Shown in pieces: positions 26,552 through 35,929 of a DNA stretch of 64,000 nt. Below the pieces are notes generated by a model that was not told the origin of the DNA, did not search any database, and worked only from the letters and a program-made list of their open reading frames with translations. Both the position numbers and the translations under genes were made by a program. Location: the NCBI GenBank assembly GCA_022846635.1, contig AP025685.1:2604001-2668000 (forward strand). Reading direction: 5' to 3'. The first letter of the stretch is position 1, and every line of letters begins with the position of its first letter. The DNA comes from Salmonella enterica subsp. enterica serovar Choleraesuis. GTDB taxonomy: Bacteria; Pseudomonadota; Gammaproteobacteria; Enterobacterales; Enterobacteriaceae.

Positions 26552-27097
26552 TCAGGCCTTTTTTAGCCATCCGGCAAACAGACGGGTTACGAGGGGCATC
26601 CAGAGCCAGACCACCAGCGCAACCACACAGGCATCATTAATCAGATGCATTAACAATGTTCCCTTTAGAGAGGGCAACACTATTCCCGTCACCCATGGCA
26701 CCAGATTAGTGCTGGGGAAAATAACCAACAGGGTAACGAGAAACTGTTTCCAGCTTAGCGGCTGACGAACATGAGGTGCGGGTGGCGTAAACCAAAATGC
26801 GGCTTCAGTGCGCACCTCGGTTTTATCGCCTTCAGCCAGCAGAGGAGCAATCTCTTCTACCAGTTCGCGACGGGTATCAGACTGAGTCCAGTTATAGAGG
26901 TGCTCAAGGGTGTCAAAACGAATAATAATGTTCCACAGATTCTGTCCGTCGCTGGGACGAATCACATTGGCACCGAGATGACCGGGATATTCCGCCGCGA
27001 CCGGCATAATTTTCCCCAGCCACTGTTCATACTGCTCTGCCTGACCAGGCTGCAAAGCATGGGTGATTACCAGCGTTACATGTTTGTTTTGCGACAT
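26552..27097 (-). CDS. Antibiotic-biosynthesis-monooxygenase-like domain fused to a two-helix membrane region
   Basis: A 181-residue protein. Residues about 5-95 form a ferredoxin-like ABM domain (VTLVITHALQPGQAEQYEQWL, YPGHLGANVIRP, NLWNIIIRFDT). Residues about 115-175 contain two membrane helices (FLVTLLVIFPSTNLVPWVTG, CVVALVVWLWMPLV). ABM domains range from heme-degrading to quinol oxygenases, and the membrane-tethered form is widespread but uncharacterised. It lies between the isochorismatase-like and amidohydrolase genes on the same strand, so it probably serves the same small-molecule pathway. Confidence 0.82.
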   Translation of the reverse strand: MSQNKHVTLVITHALQPGQAEQYEQWLGKIMPVAAEYPGHLGANVIRPSDGQNLWNIIIRFDTLEHLYNWTQSDTRRELVEEIAPLLAEGDKTEVRTEAAFWFTPPAPHVRQPLSWKQFLVTLLVIFPSTNLVPWVTGIVLPSLKGTLLMHLINDACVVALVVWLWMPLVTRLFAGWLKKA

Positions 27098-27120
27098 GAA
27101 AAATTCCCTGATGAGCGAAC

Positions 27121-27139
27121 AGGCGGGGTGCCCCCGCCT
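27121..27139. other. Hairpin between two cassette genes
   Basis: AGGCGGGG and CCCCGCCT form a perfect 8-bp stem with loop TGC in the 161-base gap between the isochorismatase-like and monooxygenase-like genes. Without a T-run on the coding (minus) strand, it could tune expression by RNA processing rather than terminate. Confidence 0.5.
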
Positions 27140-27258
27140 TTATCCGTAGTTCACGATGCTCCTGAGCCAGGTCTTTATATTTAGAGCCGGTTACGGGCTG
27201 GCAGCCTTAGGCAAAATATTCCGCCTGCTCACATCGCAACGTGAAGGATGAGATATAT

Positions 27259-27900
27259 TTACGCCTTGCGCTCAGGTAAACCATGCACCAGGGTATACGC
27301 GTAATCCACGCCCATGCCATAAGCGCCACTGTGTTCGCGAACCAGATCCATTACCGCATCATAGGTCTCTTTACGCGACCAATCGCGCTGATACTCCAGA
27401 AGAACCTGCTGCCAGGTTACCGGTACAGCACCGGCCTGAACCATACGGTCAATCGAGCGTTCATGGGCATCCACCGAAGTACCGCCGGAAGTGTCGGTCA
27501 CCACATACACTTCATAGCCTTCGTCCAGAGCCATAAGCGCCGGGAAAGTCAGGCAAACCTCCGTCCATAACGCGGAGATAATCAGTTTTTTACGTCCAGT
27601 CGCTTTCACAGCTTTAACAAAGGCCGCATCTTCCCATGAGTTCATAGAGGTACGCTCAATAGGTTTTACGTCCGGATGCACCGCCAGTAACTCAGGCCAG
27701 ATGTAGCCGCTAAAACTTTTGGTTTCCACCGAAGTGTAAATGACTGGAACATTGAATATTTTTCCGGCTTTCGCCAGAGCAACGGTATTATTTTTCAAGG
27801 TTTGGCGGTCGATATTCGCTACGCCAAATGACATTTGTGGCTGATGATCAATAAAAATCAGTGTGGAGTTAGCAGGGTTAATCAGTTCCCGAATAGACAT
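27259..27900 (-). CDS. YcaC-like isochorismatase-family hydrolase
   Basis: A 213-residue cysteine hydrolase of the isochorismatase superfamily, close in length and motifs to YcaC. The catalytic Asp is in STLIFIDHQPQMSFG (about residue 18), and the nucleophile Cys lies in ISALWTEVCLTFPAL (about 118), preceded by the typical cis-peptide region. YcaC proteins form octamers and their natural substrate is not firmly known. First gene of the leftward cassette operon, divergent from the LysR gene, which probably regulates it. Confidence 0.9.
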   Translation of the reverse strand: MSIRELINPANSTLIFIDHQPQMSFGVANIDRQTLKNNTVALAKAGKIFNVPVIYTSVETKSFSGYIWPELLAVHPDVKPIERTSMNSWEDAAFVKAVKATGRKKLIISALWTEVCLTFPALMALDEGYEVYVVTDTSGGTSVDAHERSIDRMVQAGAVPVTWQQVLLEYQRDWSRKETYDAVMDLVREHSGAYGMGVDYAYTLVHGLPERKA

Positions 27901-28173
27901 AATATTCCTTATTAATCAATTAATTGAAATATGACTTCTGGTAACAATCATTTACAACAGGATACTGAATTAGAAAACATGTAGAGTATAGCGGGAAATT
28001 TTTAACGAGTTATTAAAGAAAATAAATCGTCATGTAACGCCACAAATGTTTTATGTTGAAAAGTCTTATGGCAAATTAATAAAATATGAAGGCTGATGCT
28101 GATTTATTCACGGATATTGTTTTTTATCACTCGCAATAACTTAATGTTTTAATTTTCAGGATATTTTTATTTT
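27901..28173. promoter_or_regulatory. Divergent control region, isochorismatase operon / LysR gene
   Basis: A 273-base, strongly AT-rich stretch between divergent starts, where a LysR-type regulator normally binds. CAATTAATTG at 27917-27926 is a perfect 10-bp palindrome near the leftward start. No classical T-N11-A site stands out. Confidence 0.4.
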
Positions 28174-29076
28174 ATGCGTATCAATCTGGACGTTCTGCTA
28201 ATTCTGGACGCGCTCGACAAATACGGCTCTTTTGCCGCAGCAGCCCAATCGCTATTTAAAACACCTGCGGCTCTGAGCTATATGATTCAGAAGCTGGAAA
28301 ACGATCTGGATATCAAGCTTCTCGACCGCTCCGGCCACCGCGCCCGATTTACCGACACCGGTAGGATAATGCTGGAAAAAGGCCGTTTGCTGCTTAATGC
28401 CGCAAAAGACCTTGAAAAACAGGCCACGCAATTACGTTCAGGCTGGGAAAAAGAGCTGGCCATAGCGCTGGATGAGTCATTTCCTATCGAGTCACTATTA
28501 CCGTTCATTGAAGCGTTTTACGCACTCAATAAACAAACGCGTCTTAATATCACTCACCATACTTTGGCCGGTTCGTGGGAAGAGTTAACCCATAATGGTG
28601 CAGATATCATTCTGGGGGCGATTAACGAGCCCCCTACTTCTGCGGCCTGGTCATACAAAATGCTGGGCGCGCTGGATAACGTATTTGTTGTTGCTCCGAC
28701 TCACCCTCTGGCCGCCGCCACTGAAAGCCTGACCAGTGAACAGGTTCGCCAACACCGGGCCATCGTAATCACTGACAGCGCCCGCTTTTGCCAGCGATTA
28801 CATAGCAACCTTATGGACGAGCAGGAGCAGCTCCGGGTCGATAATTTTCATAGTAAAGTGAAGCTGCTGCGGGCGGGTCTTGGCTGCGGTTTCCTTCCAC
28901 GCCATATCGCCAGGCCGTGGCTGGAGTCGGGTGATTTGGTGGAAAAACAAGTGGTCTCTTTCCGCCAGAAGGATATTGCTTATATGGCATGGCGTAATGG
29001 AAACGATGGCCTGGCCCAACAGTGGTGGCAGCAAACGCTACTCAATAGTTCTGAAATTACTCAGCTGTATCAGTAA
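28174..29076 (+). CDS. LysR-family transcriptional regulator
   Basis: A 300-residue LTTR. The N-terminal winged helix-turn-helix is clear: LDVLLILDALDKYGSFAAAAQSL and the recognition helix region ALSYMIQKLENDLDIKLLDR. The C-terminal effector-binding half begins around residue 90 (ELAIALDESFPIESLLPFI). It diverges from the isochorismatase-ABM-amidohydrolase operon and is the likely regulator of that operon. The inducer cannot be guessed from sequence. Confidence 0.93.
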   Translation: MRINLDVLLILDALDKYGSFAAAAQSLFKTPAALSYMIQKLENDLDIKLLDRSGHRARFTDTGRIMLEKGRLLLNAAKDLEKQATQLRSGWEKELAIALDESFPIESLLPFIEAFYALNKQTRLNITHHTLAGSWEELTHNGADIILGAINEPPTSAAWSYKMLGALDNVFVVAPTHPLAAATESLTSEQVRQHRAIVITDSARFCQRLHSNLMDEQEQLRVDNFHSKVKLLRAGLGCGFLPRHIARPWLESGDLVEKQVVSFRQKDIAYMAWRNGNDGLAQQWWQQTLLNSSEITQLYQ

Positions 29077-29085
29077 TTCATGGCT

Positions 29086-29131
29086 CCTGGCCCCTCCAAC
29101 GGGCCGGGACCTATACCTGAATCGCAGGTAT
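29086..29131 (+). other. Two tandem stem-loops after the LysR gene
   Basis: CCTGGCCC/GGGCCGGG (29086-29108) and ATACCTG/CAGGTAT (29113-29131) follow the stop codon by 9 bases. No T-run follows; they may end or stabilise the LysR message. Confidence 0.45.
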
Positions 29132-29371
29132 AAGAGCATAAGGCCCAGACTTAAATTAACATTCATGAGATGTTTGATTTACTTTATCCAGTTCACACCT
29201 TTTTCAACGGGTTGTACCCCACTACCACAGCATCAGCTATCGCTACTGAGATAACATTTTTTCCAGCTAATTGGCGGCAAATACCCAAGAAATTCCGGTA
29301 GTTTATGCAATAAGCATTTTTATTTTGTATACATCTGAATCATAGATTATTCAGCCTGTCGACGCGGTCAC
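29132..29371. other. Gene-free stretch before the putA operators
   Basis: About 240 AT-rich bases between the LysR hairpins and the putA control region. I see no gene and no clear signal. Confidence 0.5.
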
Positions 29372-29415
29372 ATTTAACAAGGTTGCACAAAGTTGCAACA
29401 TAGTGGATATTCATT
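29372..29415. repeat. Put operator module, copy B (PutA operators upstream of putA)
   Basis: 44-base direct repeat of 24471-24514, with GTTGCA cores at 29382 and 29392, ending 48 bases before the putA start. It is preceded by GGTCACATTTA, which also precedes the operator pair on the putP side (24320). This is the expected place for PutA autorepression. Confidence 0.8.
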
Positions 29416-29463
29416 GCCAACAACACCAGGGCAACTTTTATCCATATAACAGGAGTGACCGAC

Positions 29464-32400
29464 ATGGGGACAACCACCATGGGGGTTAAGCTGGACGAAT
29501 CTACCCGCGAGCGTATTAAGCTCGCCGCCAGCCAAATAGACCGCACGCCGCACTGGCTTATTAAACAAGCCATTTTCAATTACCTCGAACACCTGGAAAA
29601 CGGCGAAACGCCACCGGTTCCGATGGCGAATGCCACTATAGAAAATGAAGAGCCGGTTACGCTGGATGAAGAGCCTCAGCAGCCGTTTTTTGATTTTGCC
29701 GAGCAAATTCTGCCGCAATCAGTCACCCGTTCAGCGATCACCGCAGCGTGGCGACGTCCGGAAACCGACGCAGTGCCGATGCTGCTTGAACAGGCGCGCC
29801 TGCCGGATGTGTTGGCGGCTCAGGCCCATAAGCTGGCCTGGCAGCTCGCCGATAAACTGCGTAACCAGAAAACTGCCAGCGGTCGGGCCGGAATGGTTCA
29901 GGGGCTGTTGCAGGAGTTTTCTCTGTCATCGCAGGAAGGCGTGGCGCTAATGTGTCTGGCCGAAGCCCTGCTGCGTATCCCCGACAAAGCCACTCGCGAC
30001 GCGCTCATTCGCGACAAAATCAGCAATGGCAACTGGCAGTCGCATATTGGCCGCAGCCCGTCGCTGTTTGTGAATGCCGCAACCTGGGGGCTGCTGTTTA
30101 CCGGTAAGCTGGTTTCCACCCATAACGAAGAGAATCTCTCCCGTTCACTGAACCGGATCATCGGTAAGCGCGGAGAACCGCTTATTCGTAAAGGTGTGGA
30201 TATGGCGATGCGCCTGATGGGCGAACAGTTCGTCACCGGAGAAACTATTTCTGAAGCGCTGGCCAACGCCCGCAAACTGGAAGAAAAAGGGTTCCGTTAC
30301 TCCTACGATATGCTGGGTGAAGCGGCGCTGACTGCCGCCGACGCCCAGGCTTACATGGTGTCTTACCAGCAGGCTATCCATGCCATCGGTAAAGCTTCCA
30401 ATGGTCGGGGCATTTACGAAGGGCCGGGCATCTCGATTAAACTTTCCGCCCTGCACCCGCGCTACAGCCGCGCCCAGTATGACCGGGTAATGAACGAGCT
30501 ATATCCACGGCTGAAATCCCTGACCCTGCTGGCCCGCCAGTATGATATCGGCATTAACATCGATGCCGAAGAAGCTGACCGGCTGGAGATCTCACTCGAT
30601 CTGCTGGAAAAACTCTGCTTTGAACCAGAGCTGGCCGGCTGGAATGGCATCGGCTTTGTCATTCAGGCCTACCAGAAACGCTGCCCGATGGTTATTGATT
30701 ACCTGGTGGATCTGGCCGGCCGCAGCCATCGCCGCCTGATGATCCGTCTGGTAAAAGGCGCGTACTGGGATAGCGAGATTAAACGCGCTCAGGTTGACGG
30801 ACTCGAGGGCTATCCGGTTTACACCCGTAAGGTGTATACCGATGTTTCATATCTGGCCTGCGCCCGTAAGCTGCTTGCGGTGCCTAATCTTATTTATCCA
30901 CAGTTCGCGACTCACAACGCCCACACCCTGGCCGCCATCTACCAGCTGGCCGGGCAAAACTACTATCCTGGGCAATACGAGTTCCAGTGCCTGCACGGTA
31001 TGGGCGAGCCGCTATATGACCAGGTGGTCGGTAAAATTGCCGACGGTGAACTCAACCGCCCGTGCCGTATTTACGCGCCGGTCGGTACACACGAAACGCT
31101 GCTGGCTTATCTGGTTCGACGCCTGCTGGAGAATGGCGCCAATACCTCGTTTGTTAACCGTATTGCCGATAACTCACTCCCGCTGGAAGACTTGATTGCC
31201 GATCCGGTCAGTGAAGTGGAGAAGCTGGCGGCTCTGGAGCATCAGATTGGCCTGCCGCATCCGAAAATCCCGATGCCGCGTGCGCTCTACGGTGCCGAGC
31301 GTGAGAACTCCAGTGGGCTGGATCTGGCTAATGAACATCGCCTGGCTTCCCTGTCTGCGGCGCTGCTCAGTAGCACAACGCAAAAATGGCTGTCGCTGCC
31401 AATACTGGAGCAGGAAGCCGATGCCGGTGATATGCAGCCAGTCCTTAACCCTGCCGAACCGCGCGATATTGTCGGTATGACCCGCGAAGCCAGCAAGGAT
31501 GAAGTTAATCAGGCGCTCAGTAATGCCGTGAATCAGGCTCCAATCTGGTTTGCCACTCCGCCGCAAGAGCGAGCGGCAATCCTGACTCGTGCCGCGATGC
31601 TCATGGAAGATAAGATGCAATTGCTGATTGGTATTCTGGTGCGTGAAGCCGGGAAAACCTTTAGCAATGCTATTGCTGAAGTCCGTGAGGCGGTCGACTT
31701 CCTGCGTTATTACTCCGCGCAGGTCGCCATCGATTTTGATAATGAAACCCACCGCCCGCTCGGACCGGTTGTGTGTATCAGCCCATGGAACTTCCCGCTG
31801 GCTATTTTTACCGGTCAGGTAGCCGCCGCGCTGGCGGCGGGCAACACCGTGCTGGCTAAACCTGCGGAGCAAACCCCTCTTATTGCCGCGCAGAGCATCG
31901 CGCTGCTGCTGGAAGCAGGCGTACCGCCAGGCGTGGTTCAGTTACTGCCGGGCCGCGGGGAGACGGTAGGCGCTCAGCTGACTTCCGATAATCGGGTACG
32001 CGGCGTGATGTTCACCGGATCGACTGAAGTAGCCACGCTGTTGCAGCGAACGCTGGCCGATCGCCTGGACGATAGCGGTAAACCTGTACCATTGATTGCT
32101 GAAACCGGCGGTCAGAATGCCATGATTGTCGACTCCTCGGCCCTGACCGAGCAAGTCGTGATCGACGTGCTCTCCTCAGCCTTTGATAGCGCCGGACAGC
32201 GCTGCTCGGCGCTGCGGGTGTTGTGCATTCAGGAAGATGTCGCCGAACACACCCTGAAAATGTTGCGCGGGGCCATGGCCGAATGTCGCATGGGCAATCC
32301 GGAGCGGCTCTCAACCGATATCGGCCCGGTAATTGATGCCGACGCCAAAGAGACGATTCAGCGCCATATTCAGGCAATGCGGACCAAAGGCCGCAAAGTG

Positions 32401-33417
32401 TTCCAGGCCATGCAGGAGAATCCTGTCGATGCCCCAGAGTGGCAAAGCGGCACCTTCATTCCGCCAACGCTGATTGAGCTGGAAAGTCTCGATGAGCTTA
32501 AGCGCGAAGTGTTTGGCCCGGTGCTCCACGTCGTTCGTTACTCACGCGAGAATATTGGCGAGTTAATTAACGATATTAATGCCACCGGTTATGGCCTGAC
32601 ATTCGGCGTTCATACCCGTATTGATGAGACGATTGAACAGGTCACCCGCAGCGCTCAGGCCGGTAACCTGTACGTTAACCGTAATATGGTCGGTGCGGTA
32701 GTTGGCGTGCAGCCGTTCGGCGGCGAAGGATTATCCGGTACCGGCCCGAAAGCCGGTGGCCCGATGTATCTGTATCGTCTGCTCACGCAGCGTCCGGAAG
32801 ATGCCCTGTTGCGTACTCTGCGCCGCATGGATGGCGATCGTCCGGTCAATACTCTGGCTCGCGAACAATATCAACGCGCTGTTCCGGCCCTGGCGAGCTG
32901 GGCTGAGAACCAGCCGGAGCTGGCACTGCGTTTGAGCCGTTATGCGGAACTATCCCAGTCTGGTAACGAACGTCTGCTCCCAGGCCCTACCGGTGAGCGC
33001 AACACCTACACTCTGTTACCGCGGGAACGGGTGCTATGTGTTGCCAGCCAGGAAAGCGATCTCCTGACCCAGCTGGCGGCGGTTATCAGCACCGGTAGTG
33101 AAGTATTGTGGGTTGATACTCCGGAAAATCGCCAGCTTTTGGGCCGGTTGCCAGCCGAAGTGAAGCAGCGCATTAAGCTGACCACCAGCGAGCAGCTTCA
33201 GGGCGCGTCGTTTGATGCGGTCATCTTCCACGGCGATTCCGACCAGCTTAAAGTTCTGGCTCAGCAGGTCGCCGCCCGGGATGGCGCCATCATCACCGTG
33301 CAGGGGCTGGCTCATGGGGACGATAATATTGCCCTGGAGCGGCTCTATCTGGAACGTTCTATCAGCGTCAACACCGCAGCCGCAGGCGGTAACGCCAGCC
33401 TGATGACCATCGGCTAG
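29464..33417 (+). CDS. putA: PutA, trifunctional proline dehydrogenase / P5C dehydrogenase / repressor
   Basis: The 1317-residue protein oxidises proline to glutamate at the membrane and represses put genes when proline is scarce. Domains in order: ribbon-helix-helix DNA-binding segment (about residues 1-47, GVKLDESTRERIKLAAS), FAD proline dehydrogenase (about 260-610, with YSYDMLGEAALTAADA and MIRLVKGAYWDSEI), aldehyde dehydrogenase (about 640-1120) with catalytic Cys about 914 in GQRCSALRVL, and a C-terminal lid region. ATG at 29464, preceded by AGGAG, gives the conserved MGTTTMGVKLD start; a GTG three codons upstream is less likely. Operators for its own DNA-binding domain lie just upstream. 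Confidence 0.97.
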   Translation: MGTTTMGVKLDESTRERIKLAASQIDRTPHWLIKQAIFNYLEHLENGETPPVPMANATIENEEPVTLDEEPQQPFFDFAEQILPQSVTRSAITAAWRRPETDAVPMLLEQARLPDVLAAQAHKLAWQLADKLRNQKTASGRAGMVQGLLQEFSLSSQEGVALMCLAEALLRIPDKATRDALIRDKISNGNWQSHIGRSPSLFVNAATWGLLFTGKLVSTHNEENLSRSLNRIIGKRGEPLIRKGVDMAMRLMGEQFVTGETISEALANARKLEEKGFRYSYDMLGEAALTAADAQAYMVSYQQAIHAIGKASNGRGIYEGPGISIKLSALHPRYSRAQYDRVMNELYPRLKSLTLLARQYDIGINIDAEEADRLEISLDLLEKLCFEPELAGWNGIGFVIQAYQKRCPMVIDYLVDLAGRSHRRLMIRLVKGAYWDSEIKRAQVDGLEGYPVYTRKVYTDVSYLACARKLLAVPNLIYPQFATHNAHTLAAIYQLAGQNYYPGQYEFQCLHGMGEPLYDQVVGKIADGELNRPCRIYAPVGTHETLLAYLVRRLLENGANTSFVNRIADNSLPLEDLIADPVSEVEKLAALEHQIGLPHPKIPMPRALYGAERENSSGLDLANEHRLASLSAALLSSTTQKWLSLPILEQEADAGDMQPVLNPAEPRDIVGMTREASKDEVNQALSNAVNQAPIWFATPPQERAAILTRAAMLMEDKMQLLIGILVREAGKTFSNAIAEVREAVDFLRYYSAQVAIDFDNETHRPLGPVVCISPWNFPLAIFTGQVAAALAAGNTVLAKPAEQTPLIAAQSIALLLEAGVPPGVVQLLPGRGETVGAQLTSDNRVRGVMFTGSTEVATLLQRTLADRLDDSGKPVPLIAETGGQNAMIVDSSALTEQVVIDVLSSAFDSAGQRCSALRVLCIQEDVAEHTLKMLRGAMAECRMGNPERLSTDIGPVIDADAKETIQRHIQAMRTKGRKVFQAMQENPVDAPEWQSGTFIPPTLIELESLDELKREVFGPVLHVVRYSRENIGELINDINATGYGLTFGVHTRIDETIEQVTRSAQAGNLYVNRNMVGAVVGVQPFGGEGLSGTGPKAGGPMYLYRLLTQRPEDALLRTLRRMDGDRPVNTLAREQYQRAVPALASWAENQPELALRLSRYAELSQSGNERLLPGPTGERNTYTLLPRERVLCVASQESDLLTQLAAVISTGSEVLWVDTPENRQLLGRLPAEVKQRIKLTTSEQLQGASFDAVIFHGDSDQLKVLAQQVAARDGAIITVQGLAHGDDNIALERLYLERSISVNTAAAGGNASLMTIG

Positions 33418-33423
33418 CGCTTC

Positions 33424-33455
33424 ATGCCAGGGCTTATTGGCCCTGGCATTCTTCC
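33424..33455 (+). terminator. Terminator-like hairpin of putA
   Basis: ATGCCAGGGC and GCCCTGGCAT form a perfect 10-bp stem with a 6-base loop 6 bases after the putA stop, followed by the modest T-run TCTTCCTGTC. Confidence 0.75.
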
Positions 33456-33576
33456 TGTCATTTTAACTCGCTAATTTTCTTTAACTTTTTCCACCAGTGA
33501 AACTCTGCACGTTATTCTGTGACCCTGTTTACAATATATTTACATTCACCTTGCCGATGATTTAGCCCCACCGCTA

Positions 33577-33596
33577 GTTTGCTTGCAGATGCAAAC
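33577..33596 (+). promoter_or_regulatory. Palindrome upstream of the MarR gene, likely operator
   Basis: GTTTGC and GCAAAC form perfect 6-bp arms around an 8-base spacer, 22 bases before the chosen MarR start. MarR-family proteins usually bind such dyads in their own promoter. Confidence 0.55.
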
Positions 33597-33618
33597 AAAA
33601 CGTCGAGGCTCGCTATCT

Positions 33619-34107
33619 ATGGCTCAAATGTCATCACGCCCATGGCCGCTGGGAATTCATCTGGATGTCACCAACCGGTTGTGGCAACAAGTGATGGAAA
33701 AATCCATCGCTTATACCTGGATAAACCGCCCCCACTGGCTGGCGCTAAGCGCGATAGAAGAGCTGGGTGACGGATGCACGCTTACCCAAATCGTTAGCCA
33801 TCTTCATAGCGATATTTCCACCATTTCCCGTGCGCTGAAATTCCTTGAACAGCATGAATTAATTACTAAAGACGTGCAGGACGACAAACGAGCCAAAGGC
33901 GTGTTTATGGCTCCGGAAGGAGTACGCATACTGCGTGAGATTGACCAAGCGGCTCAGCGGGTTCGGGCGCAATTATTGGCTGAAACAACGCCTGAACAAC
34001 GTGCGGTATTTCAGTCGGTATTGAGCTCGATTCGCACCCAGGCAACACAGATGCTGGAACATGAAGACTCCCAGCTCCAAAGATCGTCGGCGAGGGAAGA
34101 ACAATGA
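33619..34107 (+). CDS. MarR-family transcriptional regulator
   Basis: A 162-residue winged-helix protein. The core around residues 40-100 reads HWLALSAIEELGDGCTLTQIVSHL, then STISRALKFLEQHELITKDVQDDKRAKGV, which is the MarR recognition helix and wing; the C-terminal helix is for dimerisation. A longer frame opens at 33583, but the ATG at 33619 has GAGG upstream and leaves the palindrome at 33577-33596 outside the coding region. It overlaps the cytochrome gene by ATGA, so it heads and probably controls that operon. Confidence 0.88.
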   Translation: MAQMSSRPWPLGIHLDVTNRLWQQVMEKSIAYTWINRPHWLALSAIEELGDGCTLTQIVSHLHSDISTISRALKFLEQHELITKDVQDDKRAKGVFMAPEGVRILREIDQAAQRVRAQLLAETTPEQRAVFQSVLSSIRTQATQMLEHEDSQLQRSSAREEQ

Positions 34108-35462
34108 GCGGCTTGCTACGGTTATTGCTGATATGCGGCGCTGGCCTGATTAGCCTGCCCGCATTGGCCACTACCGATACGCATAAAGCACTGCTGGCGC
34201 GCGGCCAATATCTGTCCCAGGCCGCCGATTGCGCCGCCTGCCATCGGGGACCAACATCCGGGACAAGTGATTATCAGGGCGGGCTGGCGATTGAAACACC
34301 GCTCGGTACGGTGATTGGCACCAATATCACCCCGTCAAAACGCCACGGAATTGGTGGATATAGTGAAGAGCAGTTTCGCCGGGCGCTGACCGAGGGTATC
34401 CGGGCCGATGGCAGCCACCTCTACCCGGTGATGCCCTACCAGGCCTATCGCGGTATGAACGATGAAGATATTCATGCCCTGTATACCTGGCTCCGGGAAG
34501 GCGTCGCACCGGTCGACCAGCCCCCGCCAGAAACCCACCTGCCGTTTCCATTCTCAATCCGCAGCCTGATGAAGGTATGGAATACATTGCACGCCGGGCC
34601 GCCTGAGCCGGTGGCGGCGCTTGATACGCCGGAATTGCGACGCGGTTATTATCTGGTAGAAGTTCTCGGCCACTGCTCGGCCTGTCATAGCCCGCGCACG
34701 CTAACACTCGGTGAGGATAACCAGCGGCGTTTTTCCGGCGCTCATCAGGAGGGATGGCTGGCTCCAAATATCACTGCCGATCGTAAGAGCGGTATTGGCA
34801 GCTGGAGCGATAGCGAAATAATCAGCTATTTGCGTGACGGCCATGCTAGCGGGAAAGGCGTAGCCGCAGGCGGAATGGCCGAGGCGGTAGAGTATAGCCT
34901 GCGCCATCTAAGCGCTGCCGATTTGCAGGCGATTACCGCGTATCTAAGAAAAATACCCGCCGTAGCAACCACTGGCCAAAGCCCGTCCACACATCAACCT
35001 GCGGGCGACACTTTGGCGGACAATCCCGAGGCTCATCGGCTTTATCAAAGCGCCTGTGCTGCCTGCCATCGTGAAAGTGGTGCCGGGGCCTATAACGACA
35101 CCTTCCCTTCTCTGACTCACAGCGCTACCACCGCCAGTGTCGATCCATCCAACCTGGTCATGGTTATCCTCGACGGCGTACACCGCCAGGGCAATATTGG
35201 GCGCGCTGAAATGCCCGGATTTCGTGACGTTCTGGACGATAGCCAGGTCGCATTACTGGCAGGCTATGTGGCGCAAAAATTTGGCAACTCGCAGATAACT
35301 GTTGATGAAAGCTTCGTTGCCAGTGCCCGTCAGGGTGGCGCTCGCCCGTGGTGGCTCACCGCCCTCCCCTGGCTTTGCGCCGGTTTGCTTATCGTCCTCA
35401 TCATTGTACTGGTCGTTATTTTGCGACGCAGGCGCACCACCGCCAGGAGCCACTCGCTATGA
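34104..35462 (+). CDS. Triheme membrane-anchored cytochrome c (alcohol/aldehyde dehydrogenase cytochrome subunit type)
   Basis: A 452-residue exported cytochrome. A signal peptide (about residues 1-22) is followed by three CxxCH heme-attachment motifs at Cys43 (CAACH), Cys191 (CSACH) and Cys318 (CAACH). The C-terminal membrane anchor is about residues 418-442 with a positively charged tail. This three-heme layout is that of AdhB/AldG-type subunits, which take electrons from a periplasmic dehydrogenase to ubiquinone. It is coupled by ATGA overlaps to the MarR gene before it and the 2Fe-2S gene after it. Confidence 0.9.
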   Translation: MSGLLRLLLICGAGLISLPALATTDTHKALLARGQYLSQAADCAACHRGPTSGTSDYQGGLAIETPLGTVIGTNITPSKRHGIGGYSEEQFRRALTEGIRADGSHLYPVMPYQAYRGMNDEDIHALYTWLREGVAPVDQPPPETHLPFPFSIRSLMKVWNTLHAGPPEPVAALDTPELRRGYYLVEVLGHCSACHSPRTLTLGEDNQRRFSGAHQEGWLAPNITADRKSGIGSWSDSEIISYLRDGHASGKGVAAGGMAEAVEYSLRHLSAADLQAITAYLRKIPAVATTGQSPSTHQPAGDTLADNPEAHRLYQSACAACHRESGAGAYNDTFPSLTHSATTASVDPSNLVMVILDGVHRQGNIGRAEMPGFRDVLDDSQVALLAGYVAQKFGNSQITVDESFVASARQGGARPWWLTALPWLCAGLLIVLIIVLVVILRRRRTTARSHSL

Positions 35463-35926
35463 AATTTATTTTGAATAAACAGCCGGTGGAGTTCACTGGC
35501 GAAGCGGATACCCCGCTGCTGTGGGCTATTCGTGACGGTTTTAAACTCACGGGAACAAAATTTGGCTGCGGTATTGGCGCATGCGGTGCCTGTACCGTTC
35601 ACGTTGACGGCAAGCCGGTGCGCTCCTGTAGCTATCCGCTGAAGCTAGTGGAAAACCGCCACGTCACCACCATTGAAGGCTTAGGTGCCAGCCAGCGCCA
35701 TCCGGTGCAACAGGCCTGGATTGATGCCGACGTACCGCAGTGCGGTTATTGTCAATCAGGCATGATAATGACGGTATCGGCGGTACTGGCTCAAAAGCCG
35801 CTGCCGTCCGAGCAGCAGCTATTTCGTCAGGTGACGAACTTGTGCCGCTGCGCCACCTATCATCGCATCCGCATCGCGCTCAAGCGCCTGCATCGTGATG
35901 CCAGCCCGCATCCGCAGGAGAGCTAA
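35459..35926 (+). CDS. 2Fe-2S subunit of a molybdenum hydroxylase (IorA/NdhS-like)
   Basis: The 155-residue protein has the two iron-sulfur sites of xanthine-oxidase-family small subunits: the plant-type cluster with Cys37, Cys42, Cys45 and Cys57 (FGCGIGACGACTVH...SC) and the second cluster with Cys95, Cys98, Cys129 and Cys131 (CGYCQSG...CRC). ATG at 35459 overlaps the cytochrome stop (ATGA). It should carry electrons from the molybdopterin subunit encoded next to the cytochrome encoded before. Confidence 0.94.
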   Translation: MKFILNKQPVEFTGEADTPLLWAIRDGFKLTGTKFGCGIGACGACTVHVDGKPVRSCSYPLKLVENRHVTTIEGLGASQRHPVQQAWIDADVPQCGYCQSGMIMTVSAVLAQKPLPSEQQLFRQVTNLCRCATYHRIRIALKRLHRDASPHPQES

Positions 35927-35929
35927 AAT

